Shown one piece after another: positions 26,010-35,096 of a DNA stretch of 64,000 nt. Source of the DNA: an uncultured Lachnospiraceae bacterium (GTDB lineage: Bacteria; Bacillota; Clostridia; Lachnospirales; Lachnospiraceae); NCBI GenBank assembly GCA_951802115.1, contig CATOPL010000014.1, positions 1 through 64,000 of the forward strand, written 5' to 3'. Below the pieces are notes generated by a model, which saw only the letters and a program-made list of their open reading frames with translations, was not told the origin of the DNA and searched no databases. Position 1 is the first letter of the stretch. Each line of letters begins with the position of its first letter. A program made the translations under genes and the position numbers.

Positions 26010-27314
26010 TTATTCCCGTTCAAACGGATTCCGATACGCCGCCAGCCCCTGAAGCTCCTCCTCGATTCTCAGAAGCTGGTTATACTTTTCTGTTCTCTCA
26101 GACCGGCAGGGCGCACCTGTTTTGATCTGTCCCGCTCCACAGGCCACTGCGATATCTGCAATCATATCTTCACAGGTTTCGCCGCTTCTGTGTGAAATAA
26201 TTGTCCGGTAACCGGCTTTATGCGCCATATGAATCGCATCAAACGCCTCCGTCAGCGTACCAATCTGATTTACCTTGATCAAAATGGCATTTGCCGCTTC
26301 CAGTTTAATTCCGCAGGAAAGCCTTCTTGTGTTCGTCACAAAGAGATCATCCCCTACCAGCTGGACTTTTCCTCCAAGCTGTCTGGTCATCTGCTGCCAG
26401 CCTTCCCAGTCATCCTCTGCCAGTCCGTCCTCTATGGAGGACAACGGATACATGGAAATCAGCTCTTCATAATAATCAATCAGCTCCTCTGAGGTCCTGC
26501 TGACTTTGTGTCCGTTCATATGTGCCTCTCCCGGGAAATCATAACGTCCTGTTTTCTCATTATAAAGTTCACTTGCCGCTGCATCCATGGCAAAAACAAA
26601 ATCACGGCCCGGTTCATAGCCGGCTTCCTCCACCGCTTCTTTCAAGTAGAGAAATACTTCCTTGGCGTCACGAATATCCGGAGCAAATCCTCCTTCATCT
26701 CCGACCGCAGTCGTCAGTCCTTCTTTAGCGAGCAAAAGTTTCAGCTTGTGATAAACCTCCACGCCCATACGCAGGCCTTCCCGAAAGCTTCCGGCGCCTA
26801 CCGGCATGATCATAAATTCCTGAAAGTCAAGTGAATTTTTTGAATGTCTTCCTCCGTTTAAAATATTCATCATCGGAACCGGCATGGTATCCGTCCTTAT
26901 GCCGCCCAGATATTGGTATACCGAAATTCCAAGAGCCCTCGCACAGGCTTTGGCCACGGCAAGCGATACGGCAAGAATCGCATTGGCACCCAGATTGGAT
27001 TTATTCTCGGTGCCGTCTGCATCAATCAGCAGGTGATCAATATATCCCTGATTCAGTGCATTTTCTCCCAGCAGAACATTGGCAATCTTTGTATTCACAT
27101 TTGCAACTGCTTTTTCCACTCCAAGTCCCAGATACCGTTCCTGCCCGTCTCTTAATTCTACCGCTTCAAAGCGACCTGTAGATGCTCCTGAAGGAGCAGA
27201 AGCCCGGGCCTGATAGATTCCGTCAAGAAGCACCTCTGCTTCCACGGTAGGATTTCCTCTCGAATCCAGAATTTCCCTGGCTGAAATGTAGGTAATTGGC
27301 AGATATTGATTCAT
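26010..27314 (-). CDS. eno: Enolase
   Basis: 434 residues. Converts 2-phosphoglycerate to phosphoenolpyruvate. [14 protein letters not shown] at the N-terminus, the Mg ligand region VGDDLFVTN, the catalytic Lys in [14 protein letters not shown], and SHRSGET. Just after that loop the family consensus EDTT is replaced by CEDM, otherwise the C-terminus is normal. The start is the ATG at 27312-27314, 9 bases after AGGAGG; the open frame reaches back to a GTG that overlaps the ribosome-binding site itself. That site is complementary to a segment next to the upstream stop codon. Confidence 0.95.
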   Translation of the reverse strand: MNQYLPITYISAREILDSRGNPTVEAEVLLDGIYQARASAPSGASTGRFEAVELRDGQERYLGLGVEKAVANVNTKIANVLLGENALNQGYIDHLLIDADGTENKSNLGANAILAVSLAVAKACARALGISVYQYLGGIRTDTMPVPMMNILNGGRHSKNSLDFQEFMIMPVGAGSFREGLRMGVEVYHKLKLLLAKEGLTTAVGDEGGFAPDIRDAKEVFLYLKEAVEEAGYEPGRDFVFAMDAAASELYNEKTGRYDFPGEAHMNGHKVSRTSEELIDYYEELISMYPLSSIEDGLAEDDWEGWQQMTRQLGGKVQLVGDDLFVTNTRRLSCGIKLEAANAILIKVNQIGTLTEAFDAIHMAHKAGYRTIISHRSGETCEDMIADIAVACGAGQIKTGAPCRSERTEKYNQLLRIEEELQGLAAYRNPFERE

Positions 27315-27316
27315 AT

Positions 27317-27395
27317 AAAAGAACCTCCTCACACTTTTGGACTGACATCCTCACATTTGGATGTGTTTTCCTGGTTAGTATGAGCAGGTTCTTTT
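27317..27395 (-). promoter_or_regulatory. Long inverted repeat that can sequester the eno ribosome-binding site
   Basis: TGAGCAGGTTCTTTT (27381-27395) and AAAAGAACCTCCTCA (27317-27331) are complementary over 15 positions with one mismatch. In the mRNA the downstream arm contains AGGAGG of eno; the upstream arm starts 4-5 bases after the preceding stop codon (27400-27402). Competing short stems (ACATCC/GGATGT) lie in the loop. A ribosome stopping at the upstream gene would open the structure. Confidence 0.6.
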
Positions 27396-27399
27396 CTTC

Positions 27400-28755
27400 T
27401 TATTCAGAAGCCAGATTCTCTAATTTGGCATACCCTTCCTTGCCATCCTGATCGATGCAGCGTACCTGAACCCATCCATCAGAAGAAGCTTCTCCTATAA
27501 CTTCCAGCTTATCTCCGGCTTTCACAGAAACAACAACCTCGCATTCTGTATTCGGTTCACTGCGGACCCTCATAGAACTTGGTTTCACTCTCATGATAAC
27601 AGGCTCCGACTCCACTTCCTCCGGCTCCTCCTCGGGTGCTTCTTCCGGTTCCTCTACCGGTTCCTCTTCAGGCGCCTCTACCGGTTCCTCTTCGCCAAAC
27701 GTACTGCCGTCTTCTCCGCCCTTCACAATCAGTTTATCTTCATTGTCTTCGACATCCTGTTCCGTCTGCACCGGCTCTTCAGCCTCATCCTCTTTGTCGC
27801 CCAGAAGACGGAATGCGGCAAATCCAATAACTGTCACAATAATCACAGCGAGTATAATGCCAAGAATCAGCATGCGTTTTCCATCTTCTTCTACATCCCA
27901 GTCGTAATGGTCATCATCTTCATCGTCGTCATCTTCATCGTCGTCATACTCGTCATCGTCGTCTTCATCATCGTCATACTCATCATCCTCGTCATAATTG
28001 TCTTCTTCCTCTTCCGGTTCTTCTTCCATGACAGGGACGACCTTTTTCTTTGGCTTCTCCGGCGCAGGTTCCAACTCCGGTTCAGCCACAAAATATTCAA
28101 AATTTTCCGATTTTTTTTCTCCTGTCTCCAGAGACACACCCGCAGCTTTCGCTGCTTCTGTAAACAGAGATTCCGTCCACTGGCCGGAACCTGCATCGGC
28201 AATCTGTTCACATGCACATAAAAGCACCATTTTCCAGCTTTCAAGATACATGCTCTCGTTCTCCGGACGGTCTTTTGCCAGGGTCGGAAGCATTTTTTTC
28301 AGCTTTTCAAGCTCCGTCTGAATCTTCTCTTCCGTCAGCCCGTAAACCGCAGATATTCCTGCTGCTGTAAAATCATCTTTGCAGGACATTACCAGCATAA
28401 TCCTGTGCAGCAACGGAAAAGCCGCCAGCATCTCCGCCATCGTATTCTCAACATCCTTTTTTGCTTCTGTATTTTTTTCCTGCTTGCCAAGAAGACGATG
28501 ATAATGTTTTCTCAGCTTCTGATAAAATCTATGCAGAAACCAGCGTCTGATATCCACGGCATCGTCTGCCTCATCCAGCGCCCCAAATAAATCTTTATAA
28601 AAATCCTGGATAAACTCCAGTGTCTGATCTTCCTTCTGAATGATCATAAGACCTCTGCAGTATACCTCTTCATAGGTTGCATCATACAACCTTTTATATC
28701 CCTGGCTGCTTCCGCTCTTTATTTCCTCCAGGGAACGTTTCATCTCAAGTACCAT
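27400..28755 (-). CDS. Membrane-anchored protein: ECF-sigma-like domain, acidic linker, TM helix, extracellular SH3 domain
   Basis: 451 residues, no known name. Residues ~10-160 resemble an ECF sigma factor: region-2-like GYKRLYDATYEEVYCRGLMI, FIQDFYKDLF, RRWFLHRFYQKL, then a region-4-like helix-turn-helix (FTAAGISAVYGLTEEKIQTE then LEKLKKML). Residues 243-290 are an extreme Asp/Glu stretch, 294-316 one membrane helix, 323-385 another acidic Pro/Glu linker, and 386-451 a bacterial SH3 domain (MRVRSEPNTECEVV, GDKLEVIG, WVQVRC). Topology predicts sigma-like part inside, SH3 outside. It sits 23 bases after gpmI and before eno, so it is expressed with glycolysis genes. Whether it can bind RNA polymerase is unknown. 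Confidence 0.75.
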   Translation of the reverse strand: MVLEMKRSLEEIKSGSSQGYKRLYDATYEEVYCRGLMIIQKEDQTLEFIQDFYKDLFGALDEADDAVDIRRWFLHRFYQKLRKHYHRLLGKQEKNTEAKKDVENTMAEMLAAFPLLHRIMLVMSCKDDFTAAGISAVYGLTEEKIQTELEKLKKMLPTLAKDRPENESMYLESWKMVLLCACEQIADAGSGQWTESLFTEAAKAAGVSLETGEKKSENFEYFVAEPELEPAPEKPKKKVVPVMEEEPEEEEDNYDEDDEYDDDEDDDDEYDDDEDDDDEDDDHYDWDVEEDGKRMLILGIILAVIIVTVIGFAAFRLLGDKEDEAEEPVQTEQDVEDNEDKLIVKGGEDGSTFGEEEPVEAPEEEPVEEPEEAPEEEPEEVESEPVIMRVKPSSMRVRSEPNTECEVVVSVKAGDKLEVIGEASSDGWVQVRCIDQDGKEGYAKLENLASE

Positions 28756-28778
28756 ATGAACTCCTCACCTTATGCGCC

Positions 28779-30317
28779 TTATCTTGTCAGCAAAGACTTT
28801 CCTGTCATCTCTGCAGGCTGCTCCATTTCCATCAGTTCCAGAAGTGTCGGTATTATATCTGCCAGACATCCGCCTTCCCGAAGCCTGTACGCCGGATCTG
28901 CGTTAACCAGAATAAATGGCACCGGATTCGTCGTATGTGCGGTAAACGGCGCCCCGGACTCATAGTCTTTTAACTGCTCTGCATTTCCGTGATCCGCACA
29001 AATGAACATCTGTCCGTTTACAGATTTAAGAGCCTCTACTGCTTTTCCAACGCATTCATCGACAGCTTCCACCGCCTTGATTGCCGCTTCTTCCACCCCG
29101 GTATGACCTACCATATCCGGATTGGCAAAATTAATAATGATCACATCATATTTATCAGATTTGATCGCCTCACAGAGCTTATCGCATACGCCGTATGCAC
29201 TCATCTCCGGCTGCAGGTCATACGTCGCAACTTTGGGAGACTTGACCAGAATCCGATCCTCTCCCGGATTCGGCTCTTCTACACCGCCGTTAAAGAAAAA
29301 CGTTACATGTGCGTATTTTTCGGTCTCAGCAATACGCGCCTGAGTTTTTCCGTTGGCCGCCAGATACTCCCCGAATGTACGATTCAAAGTCACCTTATGA
29401 AACGCAACCGTTTTATTCGGAATCGTCACATCATACTCAGTAAAACATACATAGGTCAGATCCAGCTTCTTCTCTCTCTCAAATCCGGAAAACTCATCAT
29501 CGCAGAACGCTCTTGTAATCTCTCTTGCACGGTCCGGACGGAAATTAAAGAAAATGACCGAATCTTTATCCTGTATTGTTGTGACAGGCTTTCCATCTTT
29601 CACAACAATGATCGGTTTTACAAATTCATCGAATACTTCTTCTTTGTAAGAACTCTCCACTCCGCATACCGGGCAAGGATACTCCGCTCCCTCTCCCTTT
29701 GTCAACGCCCTGTATGCTTTTTCCACACGCTCCCAACGGTTGTCACGGTCCATCGCATAATAACGTCCCATGACGGTTGCCACCTCGCCTACGCCGATCT
29801 CTTTCATCTTGGCGGTCAGCTCTTCAATATAACCTTTTCCGGATGCAGGCGGCGTATCACGCCCATCCAGAAAACAGTGTACATACACTTTTTCAAGTCC
29901 ATGACGCTTTGCCAGCTCCAGCAGGCCATACAAATGAGTATTGTGGCTGTGTACGCCACCATCAGACAAAAGGCCGTACATATGAAGAGAAGAATGATTG
30001 TTTTTCGCATTCTCCACAGCCGCCAGAAGAGCCTCATTTTTATAGAAATCTCCGTCTTCAATCTCTTTTGTGATTCTGGTCAGCTCCTGATAGACGATCC
30101 GTCCGGCTCCCATGTTCAGATGTCCCACTTCAGAATTTCCCATCTGTCCGTCAGGAAGCCCAACTGCCAGTCCGCTGGCATAACCTTTCACAAACGGGTA
30201 CTCTGCCATCAGCTTGTCCATGACCGGAGTCTTCGCCTCCGCCACCGCATTTGCCTCTGTCTTGTCATTCAGTCCATATCCATCTAAAATCATTAACACA
30301 GTAGGTTTTTTGCTCAT
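28779..30317 (-). CDS. gpmI: 2,3-bisphosphoglycerate-independent phosphoglycerate mutase
   Basis: 512 residues, alkaline-phosphatase superfamily. Interconverts 3- and 2-phosphoglycerate with two Mn ions. N-terminal LMILDGYG metal site, catalytic Ser in MGNSEVGHLNMGAGR, HCFLDGRDTPP, and the C-terminal FICADHGNAEQ metal site. AAGGAG lies 7 bases before its ATG. It has its own promoter, so the block gpmI-SH3 protein-eno is a separate transcription unit from gap-pgk-tpiA. Confidence 0.97.
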   Translation of the reverse strand: MSKKPTVLMILDGYGLNDKTEANAVAEAKTPVMDKLMAEYPFVKGYASGLAVGLPDGQMGNSEVGHLNMGAGRIVYQELTRITKEIEDGDFYKNEALLAAVENAKNNHSSLHMYGLLSDGGVHSHNTHLYGLLELAKRHGLEKVYVHCFLDGRDTPPASGKGYIEELTAKMKEIGVGEVATVMGRYYAMDRDNRWERVEKAYRALTKGEGAEYPCPVCGVESSYKEEVFDEFVKPIIVVKDGKPVTTIQDKDSVIFFNFRPDRAREITRAFCDDEFSGFEREKKLDLTYVCFTEYDVTIPNKTVAFHKVTLNRTFGEYLAANGKTQARIAETEKYAHVTFFFNGGVEEPNPGEDRILVKSPKVATYDLQPEMSAYGVCDKLCEAIKSDKYDVIIINFANPDMVGHTGVEEAAIKAVEAVDECVGKAVEALKSVNGQMFICADHGNAEQLKDYESGAPFTAHTTNPVPFILVNADPAYRLREGGCLADIIPTLLELMEMEQPAEMTGKSLLTR

Positions 30318-30355
30318 ATCTTGTCTCCTTTATATGTGTTCTCATCCAGTCTTCT

Positions 30356-30384
30356 ATTTTACATGAACTGAAAGAAACATGCAA
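30356..30384 (-). promoter_or_regulatory. Sigma-A promoter of gpmI
   Basis: Minus strand: -35 TTGCAT (30379-30384), 17-base spacer, -10 TAAAAT (30356-30361), about 40 bases before gpmI. Confidence 0.65.
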
Positions 30385-30440
30385 GCATTCGAACACTTTT
30401 TTTGAATTTTCAGATTTTCATGCGAGCTCTGAATCATTGC

Positions 30441-30470
30441 AAAACGGACTGCCGCGGTATGCAGCAGCCC
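30441..30470 (-). terminator. Terminator after the hypothetical lipoprotein gene
   Basis: Minus strand stem GG-CTGC-GC (arms 30461-30470 / 30446-30455, two mismatches) with a 5-base loop, then CGTTTT. It lies 17 bases after the stop. Confidence 0.65.
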
Positions 30471-30486
30471 TGTCTTAAACGGTCTT

Positions 30487-31530
30487 TTAATAGCTGATCA
30501 TCCTGTTGTACTCATCGATCATCGCTGACACTTTGTTGTTAAACCCTGCAATCGAGCCGTCCACCGTAAACGGATTAACGATCCCATAACCGTTCGGAGC
30601 CTCCTGCTCTGCTACCTTCCGGAAGATTTCTTTTAATTCTTCTGCAGAATTCTGTACCGCATCCTCAAAAGTTACATAATACGCAGACTGCACAGGAAAT
30701 CCCTCATTTGTCAGTGCCTCTTCGTTTTTCAGATATCCCAGCACGGTTTCTGTTTCTTCCATGTACTGATCATACAACGACTGCAGTGCTTCCGTATCCA
30801 GCTCCAGCATCATAGAATCATCCTCTATTCCCTGTTCATAGATCGCCGTCTGGATTTCCTGCGCCGTACTGATCATACGGACAAGCGAATATGCAACTAC
30901 ATAGCCCTGTTCTTTCATCTCTTCCAGTTCCTGTTCCCGCTGTTCTGACGCAACATTTCCCAGCTTATCCATAAAGTCCATGCCGACAGCTTCATACTCA
31001 TTGCAGCTCTTCCAGACCGATGCATGCAGCTCCTTCCCTTTTGCATAATCGTCGTCCTGGAAAGAATCTTCGTCTGTATACTCATATACTTCATTTAAAA
31101 CCGTTGCCAGTTCTCTGAGTACCGGACTGAGCGCCGCATAAGTCTCGTCCAGCTCTGATTTTTCCTGCTTTCTGCCTGACAGCTCGTCCGCCCTGTCCAG
31201 ATCGTCAAACATACTTTCCGAAATAGAATAACAGAAATAGTCTTCATCCAGCAGTTCAAATTCCTCCTGAAACTCTACATATTCAAAGTACTTTGATAAA
31301 GAACTGCTCAGACGTCCAAGCATATAATTATTGATACTGATGTACAGATTATAAAGCTCCTGTTCCTCTTCTTCCGATAATTCCGCAGCTTCCTCTTCTT
31401 CCTCTATCTCCTGTTCCGCTGTCTCATTCCCGCTTTCGCTTTTTGGCGTCTCCGATGTTTTACCTGAACATCCTGCCGCCAGAACAGAAAGACTCGCCAC
31501 CATACAGACTACCACCCATTTTCTTTTCAT
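30487..31530 (-). CDS. Hypothetical lipoprotein, possibly DUF3829-like
   Basis: 347 residues. N-terminal signal peptide with lipobox LAAG-Cys21 (ASLSVLAAGCSGK), then an acidic spacer of Glu-rich residues ~40-57, then an all-helical body with two or three long amphipathic helices. The segment LYNLYISINNYMLGRLSSSL near residue 60 resembles the start of DUF3829/YiiG-type lipoproteins, but I cannot confirm this. It lies between tpiA and gpmI, separated from tpiA by two strong hairpins. Likely anchored to the outer face of the membrane. Function unknown. Confidence 0.8.
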   Translation of the reverse strand: MKRKWVVVCMVASLSVLAAGCSGKTSETPKSESGNETAEQEIEEEEEAAELSEEEEQELYNLYISINNYMLGRLSSSLSKYFEYVEFQEEFELLDEDYFCYSISESMFDDLDRADELSGRKQEKSELDETYAALSPVLRELATVLNEVYEYTDEDSFQDDDYAKGKELHASVWKSCNEYEAVGMDFMDKLGNVASEQREQELEEMKEQGYVVAYSLVRMISTAQEIQTAIYEQGIEDDSMMLELDTEALQSLYDQYMEETETVLGYLKNEEALTNEGFPVQSAYYVTFEDAVQNSAEELKEIFRKVAEQEAPNGYGIVNPFTVDGSIAGFNNKVSAMIDEYNRMISY

Positions 31531-31582
31531 AGCCTTTTCCTTTGTCTTATATTGAATGCGAATTTTGACCTGTAACGGAATA

Positions 31583-31675
31583 ACCCGGACTATGCCCTAA
31601 ACAGACAGCATAATCCGGGTATCTCATCTTAGAGCGTGTCCGAAGATTCAAACCCTTTATCTTCAGACATGCTCT
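31583..31675. repeat. Two tandem perfect-type hairpins between tpiA and the lipoprotein gene
   Basis: First stem: 31583-31595 with 31608-31620 (13 positions, one mismatch; core ACCCGGA/TCCGGGT). Second stem: 31631-31647 with 31659-31675 (17 positions, one mismatch, one G-T; core AGAGCGTGTC / GACATGCTCT). Neither has a U-tract on the minus strand, so they look more like mRNA-stabilising, processing or small mobile palindromic elements than terminators. Confidence 0.6.
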
Positions 31676-31696
31676 TGAAAAACCGTCATATTTTTC

Positions 31697-32446
31697 TTAT
31701 TTCCAGTTCACGATCTTTCCAAAATCAGGTTTCAGCGCTGCTCCGCCTACCAGCCCGCCGTCAATATCCGGCTGTGCGAACAGTTCCGGAGCTGTGGCTG
31801 CATTTACAGATCCGCCGTACTGGATACGAATTGCATCTGCAGTCGCCTGATCATAAATTTCAGCAATGCACTCACGAATACCTTTGCAGACTTCCTGCGC
31901 CTGCTCTGTGGTAGCAGTCTTGCCGGTTCCAATCGCCCAGATCGGTTCATAAGCGATTACCGCTTTCGCCGCCTGCTCCGCTGTCACACCCAGAAATCCT
32001 ACCTTCACCTGCTGACGGATAAAATCCATCGTCACTCCCTGCTCTCTCTGAGTCAGAGTCTCGCCGCAGCACATGATCGGAGTGATTCCATGCTCAAATG
32101 CCTTCAGCATTTTTTTGTTGACAGTCTCACTTGTTTCTGCAAAATATTCTCTTCTCTCCGAATGTCCAAGCACGACATATTTTACTCCTGCATCTGTCAG
32201 CATGGCCGGGGAGATCTCTCCGGTGTATGCACCTTTTTCCTCAAAGTACATATTCTCGGCGCCGATCTCAATATTGGAGCCTTTTGCCGCCTCCATAGCC
32301 GGAATAATATCGATCGCCGGTACACAAAATACAACGTCTGCATCTTCCGTAGCCACCAAAGGCTTCAGCGTATTAATCAGCTCCACTGCCTCCGTAGGAG
32401 TCATATTCATTTTCCAGTTACCTGCAATAATTTTTCTTCTTGCCAT
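31697..32446 (-). CDS. tpiA: Triosephosphate isomerase
   Basis: 249 residues. Interconverts dihydroxyacetone phosphate and glyceraldehyde 3-phosphate. N-terminal IIAGNWKMN with the catalytic Lys, [13 protein letters not shown] with His95-equivalent, [14 protein letters not shown] with the catalytic Glu, and the phosphate loop YGGSVN. The ATG at 32444-32446 has GGAG ~10 bases upstream and gives the standard N-terminus [12 protein letters not shown]; the longer open frame has no ribosome-binding site. Follows pgk. Confidence 0.96.
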   Translation of the reverse strand: MARRKIIAGNWKMNMTPTEAVELINTLKPLVATEDADVVFCVPAIDIIPAMEAAKGSNIEIGAENMYFEEKGAYTGEISPAMLTDAGVKYVVLGHSERREYFAETSETVNKKMLKAFEHGITPIMCCGETLTQREQGVTMDFIRQQVKVGFLGVTAEQAAKAVIAYEPIWAIGTGKTATTEQAQEVCKGIRECIAEIYDQATADAIRIQYGGSVNAATAPELFAQPDIDGGLVGGAALKPDFGKIVNWK

Positions 32447-32510
32447 CTTCGTCCATCTCCTTATATTTTTTTGCAGCCTTCTCAACCCATTTCATAGATC
32501 GAGAAAGTTC

Positions 32511-32567
32511 GAATCATTGCGTCCGCTGCCGCCACAATGATTCTTATTTATCGTCCGCTGCCGCCAC
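32511..32567. repeat. 16-bp direct repeat of the pgk 3' end inside a hairpin
   Basis: CGTCCGCTGCCGCCAC occurs at 32552-32567 (last codons of pgk) and again at 32520-32535 in the pgk-tpiA gap. The second copy forms the loop of an inverted repeat CAATGATTC/GAATCATTG (32511-32519 with 32535-32543), i.e. directly after the pgk stop. It may act as a weak terminator or be a small duplication scar. Confidence 0.6.
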
Positions 32568-33767
32568 GCCCGGAAGTTCTTTTCCTTCCAGAAATTCCAG
32601 AGAAGCTCCGCCGCCTGTGGAAATATGGCTCATCTTGTCTGCAAAGCCAAGCTGATTCACTGCCGCTGCAGAATCGCCGCCGCCGATAATCGTGGTTGCA
32701 TCTGTCTCTGCCAGAGACTTGGCCACTGCAATCGTTCCTTTTGCCAGAATCGGATTCTCAAATACGCCCATAGGCCCGTTCCAGACAACGGTTTTGGCAG
32801 ATTTTACAGCTTCTGCATACATCTCTGCCGTTCTGGTTCCTATATCCAGTCCCATCTTGTCGGCAGGAATCGCATTGGAATCGACAACAGAAACTTCGAT
32901 CTCAGCGTCAATCGGATTCGGGAACGCAGAAGCAATCGTGGTATCAACGGGAAGTAAGAGCTTCTTGCCCAGCTTCTCTGCCTTTTCCATCATCTCTTTA
33001 CAGTAATCAAGCTTCTCCTCATCGACCAGAGAGGTTCCGATTTCATAGCCTTTTGCCTTTAAAAATGTGTATGCCATACCTCCGCCGATGATCAGTGTAT
33101 CACATTTCTCAAGAAGGTTTGCGATCACGTTGAGTTTATCTGCCACTTTGGCTCCGCCCAGAATCGCCACAAAAGGTCTTACCGGATTCTCCACTGCATT
33201 TCCCAGGAAATCAATCTCCTTCTGCATCAGATAACCAACTGCGCATTCGCCGCCTTTTGCGCGAACAACATCTGTTACCCCTGCAACGGATGCATGTGCT
33301 CTGTGTGAAGAACCAAACGCATCACATACATATACATCACAGAGATCTGCCAGCTCCTTGGAAAACTCCTCACCGTTTTTTGTCTCCTCTTTTCCACGGA
33401 AACGGGTATTCTGAAGAAGCACCACATCGCCTTCATTCATGGCTGCTACCGCTGCGGTCGCTGCTTCTCCTGTCACATTGTAATCGGATACAAAGTTTAC
33501 CGGCTTGCCAAGTTTCTCAGACAGTCTTTTTGCAACAGGCGCCAGTGACTCACCCTCGTTCGGTCCGTTTTTTACTTTTCCCAGATGAGAGCAGAGAATC
33601 ACTTTTCCGCCGTCCTCCATCAGTTTCTGAATTGTAGGAAGAGCAGCTTTAATCCTTGTTTCATCTGTGATTTCTCCGTTTTTTAACGGTACGTTAAAAT
33701 CACATCTTACCAGAACGCGTCTGCCTTTTACATTGATATCATTTACCGATTTTTTATTTAATCCCAT
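32544..33767 (-). CDS. pgk: Phosphoglycerate kinase
   Basis: 407 residues. Makes ATP and 3-phosphoglycerate from 1,3-bisphosphoglycerate. [22 protein letters not shown] substrate block, [23 protein letters not shown] hinge, and nucleotide loop [19 protein letters not shown] lies 9 bases before its ATG. Its last residues AAADDK correspond to the duplicated 16-bp segment. Central gene of the gap-pgk-tpiA unit. Confidence 0.97.
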   Translation of the reverse strand: MGLNKKSVNDINVKGRRVLVRCDFNVPLKNGEITDETRIKAALPTIQKLMEDGGKVILCSHLGKVKNGPNEGESLAPVAKRLSEKLGKPVNFVSDYNVTGEAATAAVAAMNEGDVVLLQNTRFRGKEETKNGEEFSKELADLCDVYVCDAFGSSHRAHASVAGVTDVVRAKGGECAVGYLMQKEIDFLGNAVENPVRPFVAILGGAKVADKLNVIANLLEKCDTLIIGGGMAYTFLKAKGYEIGTSLVDEEKLDYCKEMMEKAEKLGKKLLLPVDTTIASAFPNPIDAEIEVSVVDSNAIPADKMGLDIGTRTAEMYAEAVKSAKTVVWNGPMGVFENPILAKGTIAVAKSLAETDATTIIGGGDSAAAVNQLGFADKMSHISTGGGASLEFLEGKELPGVAAADDK

Positions 33768-33875
33768 TTCTATCTGCCTCCTGTTTTATTCTGTAAAATA
33801 CCGCTTTGCATAATTTTCACCGCGGACAAAACACACCGACAACAGCCGGCGTCTGCCTGTATGGCTTTATAATCG

Positions 33876-33904
33876 AAAAAAGGTCCGGTCCTGAAGACCG
33901 GACC
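33876..33904 (-). terminator. Terminator after gap
   Basis: Perfect 9-bp stem GGTCCGGTC / GACCGGACC (33882-33890, 33896-33904) with a 5-base loop and TTTTTT on the minus strand. Strong; implies that gap is mostly transcribed alone and pgk-tpiA by read-through or another promoter. Confidence 0.9.
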
Positions 33905-33918
33905 CTTTAAGGTCTTGA

Positions 33919-34932
33919 TTATGCAAGCTCTGCAAAATATTTAATGGTACGAACCATCTGAGATACATAAGAGTTCTCATTATCATACCAGGAAACAACC
34001 TCAACCTGAGTCTTTCCATCCGGAAGCGGGGAAACCATGGTCTGTGTTGCATCGAACAGAGAACCATATCTCATGCCAATGATGTCGCTGGATACGATCT
34101 CATCCTCAGTATAACCATAGGACTCGGTAGTAGCTGCCTTCATGGCTGCATTGATCTCTTCCTTCGTCACTGCTTTGTTTACAACTGCAAACAGCAGAGT
34201 GGTAGAACCGGTCGGGGTCGGAACACGCTGTGCAGCGCCGATCAGTTTGCCATTCAGCTCCGGAATTACAAGGCCGATCGCTTTAGCAGCACCGGTGCTG
34301 TTCGGAACGATATTGATGGCAGCGGCACGGCTTCTTCTCAGATCACCTTTTCTCTGCGGTCCGTCAAGCGGCATCTGATCACCAGTGTAAGCGTGAATGG
34401 TACACATAATACCGGACTCGATCGGAGCAAGATCATTCAGAGCTTTTGCCATCGGAGCAAGGCAGTTGGTTGTGCAGGATGCTGCAGAAATTACTGTATC
34501 TTCTTTTTTCAGAGTTGTGTGGTTTACGTTGAAAACGATGGTCGGCAGATCATTACCAGCCGGTGCGGAAATAACAACTTTCTTTGCACCTGCAGTAATA
34601 TGAGCAGAAGCTTTATCCTTGGATGTGTAGAATCCGGTACACTCCAGAACTACGTCTACACCGATCTCTCCCCACGGAAGTTCTGCTGCGTTTGCTTTTG
34701 CATAAATTTTGATTTCTTTTCCATCGACAACGATAGAATCTTCTGTTGCGGACACAGAATCAGCCTTCTCATACTTACCCTGAGAAGAGTCATACTTTAA
34801 CAGATGCGCAAGCATCTTCGGAGAAGTTAAGTCGTTGATAGCAACTACTTCATAACCTTCTGCACCAAACATCTGTCTGAATGCAAGACGACCGATCCGT
34901 CCGAAACCATTGATTGCTACTTTTACTGCCAT
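33919..34932 (-). CDS. gap: Glyceraldehyde-3-phosphate dehydrogenase
   Basis: 337 residues. NAD-dependent glycolytic enzyme. [13 protein letters not shown] nucleotide loop, [15 protein letters not shown] with catalytic Cys153, and the [17 protein letters not shown]-terminus. The ATG at 34930-34932 follows AGGAGG by 9 bases; the open frame extends upstream through the promoter region. First gene of the glycolytic block. Confidence 0.97.
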   Translation of the reverse strand: MAVKVAINGFGRIGRLAFRQMFGAEGYEVVAINDLTSPKMLAHLLKYDSSQGKYEKADSVSATEDSIVVDGKEIKIYAKANAAELPWGEIGVDVVLECTGFYTSKDKASAHITAGAKKVVISAPAGNDLPTIVFNVNHTTLKKEDTVISAASCTTNCLAPMAKALNDLAPIESGIMCTIHAYTGDQMPLDGPQRKGDLRRSRAAAINIVPNSTGAAKAIGLVIPELNGKLIGAAQRVPTPTGSTTLLFAVVNKAVTKEEINAAMKAATTESYGYTEDEIVSSDIIGMRYGSLFDATQTMVSPLPDGKTQVEVVSWYDNENSYVSQMVRTIKYFAELA

Positions 34933-35018
34933 TTTTCCATTCCTCCTACAAGTTGAATATAATATGTTTGTCCTGATAACTCTTGCAAAGATTGTTAAAA
35001 GAACATCAACCATTACAT

Positions 35019-35047
35019 ATTTTACCTAATTTGTCTCAAAATATCAA
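35019..35047 (-). promoter_or_regulatory. Sigma-A promoter of gap
   Basis: Minus strand: -35 TTGATA (35042-35047), 17-base spacer, -10 TAAAAT (35019-35024), leaving a leader of about 80 bases. Confidence 0.65.
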
Positions 35048-35096
35048 TACCCAATCAATTTTTCCTTACAAATTTGTAAAATCTCCCGAACATATT

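Noticed and set aside
27891..28244. Met/Thr-rich minus-strand frame with strings of MTTMK
   Set aside because: Alternative frame of the Asp/Glu repeat region in the SH3 protein; an artefact of GATGAC-type repeats.
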